From contig NZ_CP034072.1 in NCBI RefSeq assembly GCF_003855255.1, positions 124,001 through 188,000 on the forward strand: DNA of 64,000 nucleotides. The letters are read 5' to 3'. How positions within the stretch are numbered: the stretch's first letter is position 1; each line of letters opens with the position of its first letter. Made by a program: the position numbers and the translations under genes. Source of the DNA: Mycolicibacterium nivoides (GTDB lineage Bacteria > Actinomycetota > Actinomycetes > Mycobacteriales > Mycobacteriaceae). A model generated the notes under the pieces. It was not told the origin of the DNA, made no database searches, and saw only the letters and a program-made list of their open reading frames with translations. Shown piece after piece: positions 51,938 through 60,386 of the stretch.

Positions 51938-53554
51938 ATGGCCGAGTGGACGATCGGCGCCGTCGTCGATGCGATCGCCGAGGCGGTACCCGACCGGGAG
52001 ATGACGGTGTGCGGCACCCGCCGCACCACCTTCGCGCAGGGGGCCGAACTGACCCGCCGGCTGGCCAACTTCCTGGCCTCGCGCGGGCTGGGTGCGCACC
52101 GGGAGCGTCAGGACCTGAACCGGTGGGAATGCGGTCAGGACGTGGTCGCGCTCGTGATGCACAACGACCGGTACCCCGAGATGGTGATCGGTTGCCTCAA
52201 GGCCCGGACGGTCCCGGTGAACGTGAACTACTACTACTCGCCCGGCGAGGTGGCCGACCTGCTGGCCTATTTGAAGCCCCGCGCGGTGATCTACCACCGA
52301 TCACTGGGGGCCAGGTTCAACGATGTCCTCGGAGAAGGCACAGTCGAGGTGTTGATCTCCGTCGACGACGGTGACGGTACCGAGTTGCCGGGCGCGGTGT
52401 CGCTGGAAGACGCACTCGCCCAGGGTGATACGGAGCGCTCAGGCTCGGCGTCACCCGACGACCTGCTGATGGTCTGTACGGGCGGAACGACCGGCCGTCC
52501 CAAAGGCGTGATGTGGCGTCAGGGCGACATCTACGTGTCATCGATGAACGGCGCCGACCACGACCAGGTGAGCGAGATCCACGACAAGGTGGCCAATGCC
52601 GGCCCGCCGTGGTTCGCGGTGTCGCCGCTGATGCATGCCGCCGGGATGTGGACCGCGTTCTCCGGTCTCCTGTCCGGCCAGACCGTGGTGCTGCACGACA
52701 CCAAGCCCCGCTTCGATCCGCGCACGGTGCTCGAAACCGCCCAGCGGGAGAGGATCGGGCTGATGACCATGGTCGGCGACGCCTACGCCGCACCGATCGT
52801 CGAGGAGCTCGGCCGGCATTCGTACGACCTGTCGTCGATGTTCGCGATCGGCACCGGTGGCGCGGCCACCAACCCGAAACATCAACGCGCGCTGCTGGAA
52901 CACCTCCCGCAGATCACCATCATCAACGGATTCGGCTCTTCGGAGACCGGCAACATGGGATTCGGCCACACCCAGCGCGAGACCCCGACCGCCGAAACCT
53001 TCCAGCTGCGGGCCGGTGGGCTGGTGCTCGCCGACGATTACTCCCGCTTCCTCGATCCCGGCGACGCCGAGGTGGGCTGGGTGGCGCGCAACGGCCGAAT
53101 CCCGCTCGGGTACTTCAACGACGAAGCGGCGACGGCGAAAACCTTCCCCGAGGTGGCCGGCGAACGGGTGGTGGTCTCGGGTGACCGCGCCTCGCTCGAC
53201 GCCGACGGCACCCTGCGCCTGTTGGGGCGGGACTCGTTGGTGGTCAACACCGGTGGCGAGAAGGTGTTCGTCGAGGAGATCGAAGAAGTCCTGCGTGCAC
53301 ATCCTCAGGTGGTGGATGCGCTCGCCGTCGGTCGACCCAGTGAGCGGTGGGGTGAAGAAGTTGTCGCGCTCGTGTCGACCCGCGGTCCGGTCGACGCGGC
53401 CGCCCTCCGGGAGCACTGCGCGACCCGGCTGGCCCGGTTCAAACTTCCCAAGGATGTGTTGTTCGTCGAGGAGATTCGCAGACTCGGCAACGGCAAGGCC
53501 GACTATCGCTGGGCGAAGAGCCTGGCCTCGGAACAGGCGGAGATCAAGGCATGA
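51938..53554 (+). CDS. Acyl-CoA synthetase (AMP-forming)
   Basis: 538 residues, the longest of the five. CTGGTTGRPKGVMWRQGD near 180 is the AMP loop; FGSSETGNMGF near 330; LLGRDSLVVNTGGEKVFVEEIEE and the final Lys in LGNGKADYRW. YYYSPGEVADLLAYLKPRAVIY resembles FadD-type mycobacterial synthetases. Coupled by ATGA to the next amidohydrolase gene. Confidence 0.92.
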   Translation: MAEWTIGAVVDAIAEAVPDREMTVCGTRRTTFAQGAELTRRLANFLASRGLGAHRERQDLNRWECGQDVVALVMHNDRYPEMVIGCLKARTVPVNVNYYYSPGEVADLLAYLKPRAVIYHRSLGARFNDVLGEGTVEVLISVDDGDGTELPGAVSLEDALAQGDTERSGSASPDDLLMVCTGGTTGRPKGVMWRQGDIYVSSMNGADHDQVSEIHDKVANAGPPWFAVSPLMHAAGMWTAFSGLLSGQTVVLHDTKPRFDPRTVLETAQRERIGLMTMVGDAYAAPIVEELGRHSYDLSSMFAIGTGGAATNPKHQRALLEHLPQITIINGFGSSETGNMGFGHTQRETPTAETFQLRAGGLVLADDYSRFLDPGDAEVGWVARNGRIPLGYFNDEAATAKTFPEVAGERVVVSGDRASLDADGTLRLLGRDSLVVNTGGEKVFVEEIEEVLRAHPQVVDALAVGRPSERWGEEVVALVSTRGPVDAAALREHCATRLARFKLPKDVLFVEEIRRLGNGKADYRWAKSLASEQAEIKA

Positions 53555-54423
53555 CACGCACAGAGAACCGAGTGATCGACTGTCTGGCCAACGTGCACTT
53601 CGGCGAGACCGAGAATCAGCCCACCTTCATGAAGAAGGTGCGCGACGACTACTTCAAGGGTCCGAAGTCGATGTATGACCCCATCGACCTGTCGGAGATG
53701 CTCGACGAGATGGACACCCACGGTGTGCGGAAGGCGATCCTGATGGATTCCCTGGCCAAACCGTCGGTGACGGCGCGCAAGTTCGTCGAGGCGCACCCCG
53801 ACCGCTTCGCGCTCGCGATGGGTGGGGTCAACCTGTTGCGCCCCATCCCGTCGCTGCGTGAACTCGCAGCCGTCGTGGCCGACCTCCCGGTCGCCTATAC
53901 CGTTGTCGGGCCCAGCTTCTGGGGAGACGGCCAGTACCCCCCGAGCGACGCGGTGTACTACCCGCTGTACACCAAATGTGCCGAGATGGAACTGCCGCTC
54001 TGCGTCAACACGGGCATTCCCGGCCCGCCGATTCCGGGTGAGGTGCAGAACCCCATCCACCTCGACCGCGTCTGCGTGCGGTTCCCGGAGTTGAAGCTGT
54101 GCATGATCCACGGCGCAGATCCGTGGTGGGACATCGCGATCCGGATGCTGATCAAATACCAGAACCTGCGGTTGATGACGTCGGCGTGGTCGCCGAAGCG
54201 GCTGCCGGAGAGCCTGTTGCACTTCATGCGGACCCGTGGGAAGGGAAAGGTCATCTTCGCCTCGGATTTCCCGGTGCTGCGGATGCAGCGCGTCGTGCCC
54301 GAGGCGCTGGCCCTCGACCTGCCGCCTGATGTGCTGGACAACTACCTCTACAACAATGCCGCGGAGTTCTTCTTCGGCGAGGACACCGCGCACGCGAGGA
54401 GCAATAAGGAGATGGAGAGCTGA
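53551..54423 (+). CDS. PF04909 amidohydrolase-family protein (short form)
   Basis: 290 residues; VIDCLANVHFGE in place of the HxH motif (only one His, with Asn), CMIHGADPWWDIAIRM in the middle and FASDFPVLRMQR with the catalytic Asp near the end. The weak N-terminal metal motif suggests altered metal binding. Located between a synthetase (4-bp overlap) and a dehydrogenase (1-bp overlap), so certainly part of the same pathway. Confidence 0.78.
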   Translation: MTRTENRVIDCLANVHFGETENQPTFMKKVRDDYFKGPKSMYDPIDLSEMLDEMDTHGVRKAILMDSLAKPSVTARKFVEAHPDRFALAMGGVNLLRPIPSLRELAAVVADLPVAYTVVGPSFWGDGQYPPSDAVYYPLYTKCAEMELPLCVNTGIPGPPIPGEVQNPIHLDRVCVRFPELKLCMIHGADPWWDIAIRMLIKYQNLRLMTSAWSPKRLPESLLHFMRTRGKGKVIFASDFPVLRMQRVVPEALALDLPPDVLDNYLYNNAAEFFFGEDTAHARSNKEMES

Positions 54424-55478
54424 TGGACCGCTACGAACTGCGCAGGCTGGATTACAGCCTGACCGAGGACCACATCGACCTGCAGACCGCGTACCGGCAG
54501 TTCTTCAAGACGCACTCCGACATCGAGACGGTGCGTGCGGCCGAGCCGTCGGGTTTCGACAAGAGTCTGTGGGAACGGTTGTGCGCCATGGGTGCCACCA
54601 CGATGGCACTCCCGGAATCCGTGGGCGGTGACGGGGCAACACTGGTTGATCTGACCTTGGTGGCCGAGGAGCTCGGCCGCTCGGTGGCGCCCGTGCCATG
54701 GATAGACCATGTCGTGGCGGCGCGGCTGCTGGCCAGGTTGGGCGCGTGCGAGTCCGAAGAGATCGTGCAGGGCACGCAGATCGTCGGGTTTGATCCGCAG
54801 CAGGTCGCACCGACCGGCGCCCGGCTGATCCCCCTCGGGTCGATCGCCGATCACGTCATCGTCCGCGATGGACAGGACGTCGTGAAGCTGGAATTCTCCA
54901 CGCGGCCGGCCCGCGTCGACAACATCGGCAAGCTGCCGATGGCCTGGGTGGACCCCGCGGCCGCAGACACTCGGGTGGTGCTGGCCGGCGGTTCCGACGC
55001 CCTGGCGGAATATCAACGGGCATTGGACGAATGGCGTCTGCTGACCGCGGCAGCGCTGGTGGGTCTGGTCGAGGAGACCATGACGATCGCCGCCGAGTTC
55101 GCCAAGTCCCGCTACACCCTCGGTGTACCGATCGGGACGCTGCAAGGCATCTCCCACCCACTGGCCAACATCGCCATCACCGTCCAGAGCGGGCGGGGCC
55201 TGGCGCGTCGGGCGGCATGGTTCCTCGACAACGAGCCCGACGAGCGGCCGGAACTGGCTCCCGCTGCGTTCGTCTTCATGGCCGAGGAGGCCGCCAAGGC
55301 CGCCACCATGGCGGTACACGTTCAAGGTGGACTCGGGGTGTCCGCCGAGGCGGCGGCCACTGCGTACCTGGTGCGGGCCCGCGGCTGGGCACTCGCCGGT
55401 GGTGACCCGGGTGCCACCGCGGTCCGCATTGCTCAGATTGTCGCGGCTCGCGAGAGCCGGGAAGTCACAAAGGTTTAG
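54423..55478 (+). CDS. Acyl-CoA dehydrogenase-like subunit (short)
   Basis: 351 residues. Acyl-CoA dehydrogenase fold (MGATTMALPESVGGDG, TLQGISHPLANIAI, VQGGLGVSAEAAATAYLVRA), but the FAD loop is degenerate and no C-terminal YEG Glu is present; the end reads WALAGGDPGATAVR. Shorter than homotetrameric enzymes by about 40 residues. Encoded directly before a second dehydrogenase, so the two probably form a heteromeric enzyme. Confidence 0.83.
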   Translation: MDRYELRRLDYSLTEDHIDLQTAYRQFFKTHSDIETVRAAEPSGFDKSLWERLCAMGATTMALPESVGGDGATLVDLTLVAEELGRSVAPVPWIDHVVAARLLARLGACESEEIVQGTQIVGFDPQQVAPTGARLIPLGSIADHVIVRDGQDVVKLEFSTRPARVDNIGKLPMAWVDPAAADTRVVLAGGSDALAEYQRALDEWRLLTAAALVGLVEETMTIAAEFAKSRYTLGVPIGTLQGISHPLANIAITVQSGRGLARRAAWFLDNEPDERPELAPAAFVFMAEEAAKAATMAVHVQGGLGVSAEAAATAYLVRARGWALAGGDPGATAVRIAQIVAARESREVTKV

Positions 55479-55488
55479 GGGAACAAGC

Positions 55489-56676
55489 GTGGATTTCTCA
55501 ACAGTCGAACTGTCCGCGGAGGACGAGGCGTTCCGCACCGAAGTGCGCGAGTTCCTGTCGAGTGTCGTGACCGAGGACGTCATCCGCCACGACCGCGAAA
55601 CCGGCGACAACTTTCACGAGGGCGCGCACCTGGCCCTGGGCGCCGCCGGTTATCTGGAGAAGGAATGGAAGACCGAGGCCGACGGCGGCTTCTCCCGAGT
55701 GCGCAGGCGGATCTGGGAGCTGGAGAAGCGCCGGGCCGAGGTGCCCTGGGTGACGTGGGGGACCACCTCGATGGTGGCGCGGTCGGTCGCGAAGTTCGCC
55801 TCCCCGGAAATCCGAGACGACGTGCTGCGCGGGGTGTTCGACGGCACCGTGCGGTTGTGCCTGGGCTACACCGAACCCGAAGGTGGCTCTGATGTGGCGA
55901 CCTGCAAGACCCGCGCGGTCCGTGACGGTGACCAATGGGTTATCAACGGTTCCAAGATGTTCACCACCGGGGCACACAACTGCCAGTACGTCTTCCTGAT
56001 CACCAACACCGATCCGGACGCGCCGAAACACAAGAGCCTCACCATGTTCCTGGTGCCGCTGGATTCGGAGGGCATCGAGATCCAGGGCATCCGCACCGTC
56101 GACGGCGACCGCACCAACATCGTCTACTACTCCGATGTCCGGGTCGACGACAAGTATCGACTCGGTGACGTCAACGGCGGCTGGACGGTGGTCCGTGAAC
56201 CGCTCGACGCGGAGCACGGTGCGGTCGCGGCCGCCGACGACGGCCTGGCCGACGTCGCGATCATGATGCATCAGGCCGGATTCATGGCCGAGGCCGCGGA
56301 CAATGTGGCCGCGCTGGTCGGTACTCCGGATGCCGGCGGGCGCGCTGCTGTGGACGATGGATCGGTGGCATATCGGTTGGGGCGCAGCGTCGCCCGCTTG
56401 GAGGCGTCGCTGTCGTCGCCCAGCATCTTCGGCCGGGTGGCGCTGGCACAGACCATGCGTGACATCGCCCCGGATCTGATGGATATCGCCGGCTCAGTAG
56501 CGGCACTGCCGATCGGGGCCGACGGGGGAGCCGATGACCGGAGCGAGTACGTCTACCGCTTCGCACCCTTGGTCGGCATCTACGGCGGCACGCTCGAGGT
56601 GTTCCGGAACATGATCGCACAGCATGTGCTGGGCCTGGGCAAGCCGAACTATTCGGCGCCAAAGAAGGCGTCGTGA
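55489..56676 (+). CDS. Acyl-CoA dehydrogenase, partner subunit
   Basis: 395 residues from the GTG at 55489 with AGGGGAAC ahead. GYTEPEGGSDVATCKTRAV and GSKMFTTGAHNCQY are the FAD/substrate loops; the C-terminal motif is GIYGGTLEVFRNMI, Gly replacing the usual base Glu. With the preceding short subunit this is a mycobacterial heteromeric acyl-CoA dehydrogenase whose base must lie elsewhere. Last gene of the rightward operon; it converges with the isochorismatase-like gene. Confidence 0.88.
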   Translation: MDFSTVELSAEDEAFRTEVREFLSSVVTEDVIRHDRETGDNFHEGAHLALGAAGYLEKEWKTEADGGFSRVRRRIWELEKRRAEVPWVTWGTTSMVARSVAKFASPEIRDDVLRGVFDGTVRLCLGYTEPEGGSDVATCKTRAVRDGDQWVINGSKMFTTGAHNCQYVFLITNTDPDAPKHKSLTMFLVPLDSEGIEIQGIRTVDGDRTNIVYYSDVRVDDKYRLGDVNGGWTVVREPLDAEHGAVAAADDGLADVAIMMHQAGFMAEAADNVAALVGTPDAGGRAAVDDGSVAYRLGRSVARLEASLSSPSIFGRVALAQTMRDIAPDLMDIAGSVAALPIGADGGADDRSEYVYRFAPLVGIYGGTLEVFRNMIAQHVLGLGKPNYSAPKKAS

Positions 56677-56734
56677 TACGGGATCGGGTGATCCAGCCGT
56701 CGGTATGAGGGACGCGCCGTCGGCGAACGCCTCC

Positions 56735-57382
56735 TCAAACTCGAGTCTGTGCAACCTCGCGGCAGGCTTGGTCGGTGTCGAGCAGATTGACGCCGATCGA
56801 CGCGAGGTCGTCGAGGCGTTGGGGGTTGGTCTGGGAGGTCGCGTCGGTGATCAGCACCGCCCGGTAATCGCGTTCGGAGGCGTCGAACAGGGTGGCGCGC
56901 GGGCAGTTGGGTAGGTTGCAGCCGGCCACGACCACGGTGCTGACGCCGAGGTCTTGCAGATGCGCATCCAACGAGGTGCGGTAGAAAGCAGACCAGCGCG
57001 GCTTGTAGAGGATCACCTCGTTGGTGCCGACGGGTTGCATCTGCCCGGATAACAGTGCGGGGCAGTCGAGTTCGACCGGTCGTGTCAGCAGCGTCGACTG
57101 GATCTGTGCGCCGTGGGTGTCGGGCGCGGCGATGCGTGCCCCGGCTTCGACTGCGGCACGCCGGACGTTGTCCACATCGGAGCCACCTGGTTGGTAGAGG
57201 CGTACCACATGGACGATGGGTCGTTTCGCGGCGCGGAATTCCGCGGCGATGCGGGTCATCGCGGCGAGGCGTTCAGCGGTTCCGTCGATGACAGCGGCAC
57301 CGTCGACGAAGTCGTGCTGCACATCGATCAGTATCAGCGCCGAATGTGCCCATTCGGGGGACACGTAATCTACAGGGTCCAC
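56735..57382 (-). CDS. Isochorismatase-family hydrolase
   Basis: 215 residues with the Asp-Lys-Cys triad of cysteine hydrolases: Asp20 (LIDVQHDF), Lys127 (YKPRWSAFY) and Cys160 (LPNCPRAT). Members hydrolyse amides, ureides or vinyl ethers. GTG start with no strong ribosome-binding site. Lies 35 bp after the stop of the amidohydrolase gene on the same strand; an amide-type intermediate or product is possible. Confidence 0.88.
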   Translation of the reverse strand: MDPVDYVSPEWAHSALILIDVQHDFVDGAAVIDGTAERLAAMTRIAAEFRAAKRPIVHVVRLYQPGGSDVDNVRRAAVEAGARIAAPDTHGAQIQSTLLTRPVELDCPALLSGQMQPVGTNEVILYKPRWSAFYRTSLDAHLQDLGVSTVVVAGCNLPNCPRATLFDASERDYRAVLITDATSQTNPQRLDDLASIGVNLLDTDQACREVAQTRV

Positions 57383-57417
57383 CCGTCGAGTGTGCCAGAG
57401 ATGGCGCAGCAGCGGCG

Positions 57418-58650
57418 TCAGGTGCTGGTCAGCGCTGGGGGCTTGACGGCTGCCGGATCAGGATTGGCGATCGGCAGGCCCATGAACCGCCGTGCGTTGT
57501 CACCCATGAAGTCATAGGTGCGACGGGTGTCCATTCCCTCGGCGTACTTCCAGAAGCCCTTGGGCTCGGCCAGCCCTTCGGGATGCGGATAGTCCGAACC
57601 GAACAGCACCTTGTCCCACCCGACCGTCTCCACGACATCGGACACGCAGCCCTCCCAGAACGGGCTGACCCAGATGTTGCGGCGGAACACGTCGTGCGGA
57701 TGTTCGGGGAAGTTCTGCGGCATCTTCTTGTACAGGTCGGCGAAATCGTGGAACAGCGGGAAGATCCAGCTGCTGCCGTTCTCCACGCTGGCGACGCGCA
57801 GCTTCGGGAACCGGGTCAGGGTGCCGTGGCAGATCAGTGCGGTCAGCATGTCGGCGATCTCGCGGTGGCCCAGTACCATCCAGCGGAATGCGCTCTGCGC
57901 CATGAAGTTCTGGGTGTAGGGCGGTTCCCACTTGTTGACGTAGTCGTCGAGCGGGGGATAACTGGCGTGCAGGACGATCGGCAGGCCGGCGGCCTCGACA
58001 TCGCGCCAGAACGGGTCGAATTCGGGCAGGGCGGGGGAGCGCCAGCCGTGCAGGCCGTTGACGGGGCCAGGTTTGATCAATGCCACCTTGCCGTCGTGCT
58101 CGAGGATCCACTCCAGTTCCCGTTGCGCCGCATCGACTTCGGACAGATTGATGATCGGTGTGGAGAACACGCGGTCGGCGTAGGCGAAGCTCCAGTGTTC
58201 GAGGATCCACTGGTTGAGGGCGTGAACGATCGCCAGCGTCAGCTGCGGGTCATCGGCACTGGAGTGCTCGACCAGGCTGCCCAGGGTGGGGTAGTTCAGC
58301 GCCTCGACCACACCCTGGCGATCCAGTTCCTTGACCCGGTCCTCCGGGTTGCGGGTGGCTTCGGGCGCGTCGATGGCCTTACCCTGCATCTCGCGCAGGG
58401 TCAGGCCTTCGCTGTTCTCCCCGGCGAAGAACTTCTCGTGCGCCCCAGGTGCCGCGACGCGCTCGAAGGTCGGGTTGGGGATGAAGTCGGTGACCCGGTT
58501 GTTGATCACCACACGCGTCTGACGGCCGATCTGGGCGTACTGCACAGCGCGCGAGTACTTTTCAGGCAGGAACTTGGTCAGCGCGTCGCCGGTCTCGTAC
58601 ATGTGTTGGTCGGCATCGAAAATCGGTGCGTCCCTGAACTGTTCAGTCAT
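57418..58650 (-). CDS. PF04909 amidohydrolase-family protein (large form)
   Basis: 410 residues, paralogue of the 50679 protein: IFDADQHMYET at the N-terminus, TDFIPNPTFERV, and LFGSDYPHPEGLAEPKGFW with the catalytic Asp. Having two diverged large copies in one island suggests two similar steps or subunits. It is separated from the upstream thiolase-like gene by a strong hairpin (58673-58730), so it may have its own promoter. Confidence 0.82.
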   Translation of the reverse strand: MTEQFRDAPIFDADQHMYETGDALTKFLPEKYSRAVQYAQIGRQTRVVINNRVTDFIPNPTFERVAAPGAHEKFFAGENSEGLTLREMQGKAIDAPEATRNPEDRVKELDRQGVVEALNYPTLGSLVEHSSADDPQLTLAIVHALNQWILEHWSFAYADRVFSTPIINLSEVDAAQRELEWILEHDGKVALIKPGPVNGLHGWRSPALPEFDPFWRDVEAAGLPIVLHASYPPLDDYVNKWEPPYTQNFMAQSAFRWMVLGHREIADMLTALICHGTLTRFPKLRVASVENGSSWIFPLFHDFADLYKKMPQNFPEHPHDVFRRNIWVSPFWEGCVSDVVETVGWDKVLFGSDYPHPEGLAEPKGFWKYAEGMDTRRTYDFMGDNARRFMGLPIANPDPAAVKPPALTST

Positions 58651-58672
58651 GTAAGTGGTTCCTTTTCTCCCG

Positions 58673-58730
58673 CGAGCAGACGCGTAGGTACCCCGGAATG
58701 CGCATTTGCGGGTACCTACGCGTCTGCTCG
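58673..58730. terminator. GAGCAGAC-type terminator, copy 3
   Basis: Perfect 21-bp arms (58673-58693 and 58710-58730) with a 16-nt loop, 11 bp past the stop of the thiolase-like gene. The outer CGAGCAGAC/GTCTGCTCG is shared with copies 1 and 2; the inner stem GCGTAGGTACCC is specific. It should end the DUF35-thiolase transcript. Confidence 0.82.
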
Positions 58731-58740
58731 GCCATGAAAA

Positions 58741-59886
58741 TCAGAGCGTCAGGACGGTGGCCCCGGCGGTGCCGGGTGCGCCGTAGAGCTGGGCGAAGCC
58801 GACACGCGGGTTGCCGGGCACCTGCCGTTCGCCGGCTTGTCCGCGTAGTTGGCGTACCAGTTCGTGGATCTGGCGAAGACCCGAGGCGCCGATGGGCTCG
58901 CCGTTGGCGATCAGGCCGCCGTCGGTGTTGACCGGCAGTGAGCCTCCGATCTCGGTGGCGCCGTCGGCCAGCAGTTTCTCCTGGTCGCCGTCGGCACAGA
59001 ATCCGCATTCGGCCATATGGATGATCTCGGCGCCGGCGTCGGTGTCCTGCAACTGCACGACGTCGACGTCTTCGGGTGCCACCCCAGCCTTTTCGAACGC
59101 GGCACGCGCGGCGTACGCCGTCGGCGCCACGTCCTCTTCGACCGGTGCGCAGGTGGTGTTGACCTCGTAGGCACCGTAGCGCCGGGTGCGAACCTCGACG
59201 GCCTTGAGATACACCGGCTTGTCCGTGTAGCGGTGGGCGATGTCGGCGCGGCACATCACCACCGCGGCCGCACCCTCGTCGGGCGCGCAGAACATGTACT
59301 GGGTCAGCGGATAGTTGAGCATCGTCGAGTTGAGGATGTCGTCCTCGCTGATCGGCTTGCGCCGGAACGCGTTCGGGTTCAGGGCACCGTTGCGGAAGTT
59401 CTTGTTGGCCACCTTGGCCAGCGTGCGCTGCGAGATGTTGTGCTCGTGCAGGTACCGGTTGGCCTTCATGCCGAAGAACTGGGTGGTCAGGTACTGGCCG
59501 TTCTCCGCGTACCAGCTGGGCATCCCGACCAGGGCGGGATCCTCGGTGAACGCACCGCGCGGGTGCTTGTCCAGGCCGACCGCGATGCCGATGTCGTAGT
59601 CACCGAGCCGGATCCCGTCGGCGCAGGCCTTGGTCGCACTGGCCGCGGTGGCGCACGCGTTGAACACGTTGGTGAACGGGATGCCGGTCAGCCCGACCAT
59701 CCCGACGATCGCGTCCGGATTGGCCACCGTCCAGCTGCCCCCGGTGGCGGCACCGATGTCTCTCCAGTCGACTCCGGCGTCCGCGACAGCGGCGAAGATC
59801 GCGTCAACGCCCATCTGCATCGCGGACTTGCCCTCGAATCGGCCGAACGGGTGCAGGCCGACGCCGATGATCGCTACGTCATTCAT
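58741..59886 (-). CDS. Thiolase-like (SCP-x/Ltp2-type) protein
   Basis: 381 residues from the ATG at 59886. Thiolase fold with a Cys78 in VFNACATAASATKA and late segments DTDAGAEIIHMAE and EPIGASGLRQ, but without the paired C-terminal GGGQG Cys loop of true thiolases. Such lipid-transfer/SCP-x thiolase-like proteins work with DUF35 OB-fold proteins, here the gene just upstream. In steroid side-chain catabolism Ltp2 with a DUF35 partner is a retro-aldolase, the likely role here. Confidence 0.85.
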   Translation of the reverse strand: MNDVAIIGVGLHPFGRFEGKSAMQMGVDAIFAAVADAGVDWRDIGAATGGSWTVANPDAIVGMVGLTGIPFTNVFNACATAASATKACADGIRLGDYDIGIAVGLDKHPRGAFTEDPALVGMPSWYAENGQYLTTQFFGMKANRYLHEHNISQRTLAKVANKNFRNGALNPNAFRRKPISEDDILNSTMLNYPLTQYMFCAPDEGAAAVVMCRADIAHRYTDKPVYLKAVEVRTRRYGAYEVNTTCAPVEEDVAPTAYAARAAFEKAGVAPEDVDVVQLQDTDAGAEIIHMAECGFCADGDQEKLLADGATEIGGSLPVNTDGGLIANGEPIGASGLRQIHELVRQLRGQAGERQVPGNPRVGFAQLYGAPGTAGATVLTL

Positions 59887-59894
59887 GGCACTCC

Positions 59895-60320
59895 TCAGAT
59901 GGGCTGGAAGGCGAAGGTGACAATCTCGTTGCCCTCTTCGTCGGTGGTGAACGGGATCATGGTGAGTTCGACGTCCATGCCGAATTGCAGTTTGGCCGGG
60001 TCGTTTTCGGTGAGGCGGCCTTCGACGCGCAGGACGGGTCCGGTGTCGTCGGCGAGTTCGACCAGGCCGACGCCGAAGGGGACGAAGGCCTTTCCGGTGG
60101 GTCCTTTGTAGGGGGCGCCGGGTGGGAAGCCCTGGGTGGTCCAGGCGATGACGGTGCCGCGTCGGGGCAGCAGGGCTTGTTCGGTGTTGCCGCCGGAGCA
60201 TTTGGGGCAGCGGGCCTGGGCGGGGAACGTGGTGGCCGTGCAGTCGGTGCAGCGGCTGCCGATCAGCTGGGGTTCGGCGTCGGGCCACGTCGAGATCTCC
60301 GGCGCGAGGGCCTTCTGCAT
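59895..60320 (-). CDS. DUF35 zinc-ribbon/OB-fold partner protein
   Basis: 141 residues: rubredoxin-like zinc ribbon with Cys24, Cys27, Cys38 and Cys41 (CTDC, CPKC) followed by an OB fold (RRGTVIAWTTQGFPPG, VPFGVGLVEL, DVELTMIPF). These proteins bind CoA thioesters next to thiolase-like enzymes. The 8-bp gap to the thiolase-like gene indicates an obligate pair. First gene of the leftward transcript, divergent from the molybdoenzyme across the dyad at 60358. Confidence 0.9.
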   Translation of the reverse strand: MQKALAPEISTWPDAEPQLIGSRCTDCTATTFPAQARCPKCSGGNTEQALLPRRGTVIAWTTQGFPPGAPYKGPTGKAFVPFGVGLVELADDTGPVLRVEGRLTENDPAKLQFGMDVELTMIPFTTDEEGNEIVTFAFQPI

Positions 60321-60357
60321 ACGTCTGATCCTCCGTGTTCGGACAAAATGTCTAGCA

Positions 60358-60374
60358 ACTGTAACTCTTACAGT
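60358..60374. promoter_or_regulatory. Perfect dyad ACTGTAA-CTC-TTACAGT
   Basis: Perfect 7-bp arms with a 3-bp centre, between the divergent DUF35 and molybdoenzyme genes. The same arms recur at 62590-62606. TACAGT (60369-60374) is also a -10 candidate 12 bp ahead of the GTG at 60387, so a bound regulator would cover the promoter. Confidence 0.7.
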
Positions 60375-60386
60375 AATGTAGTCCAA

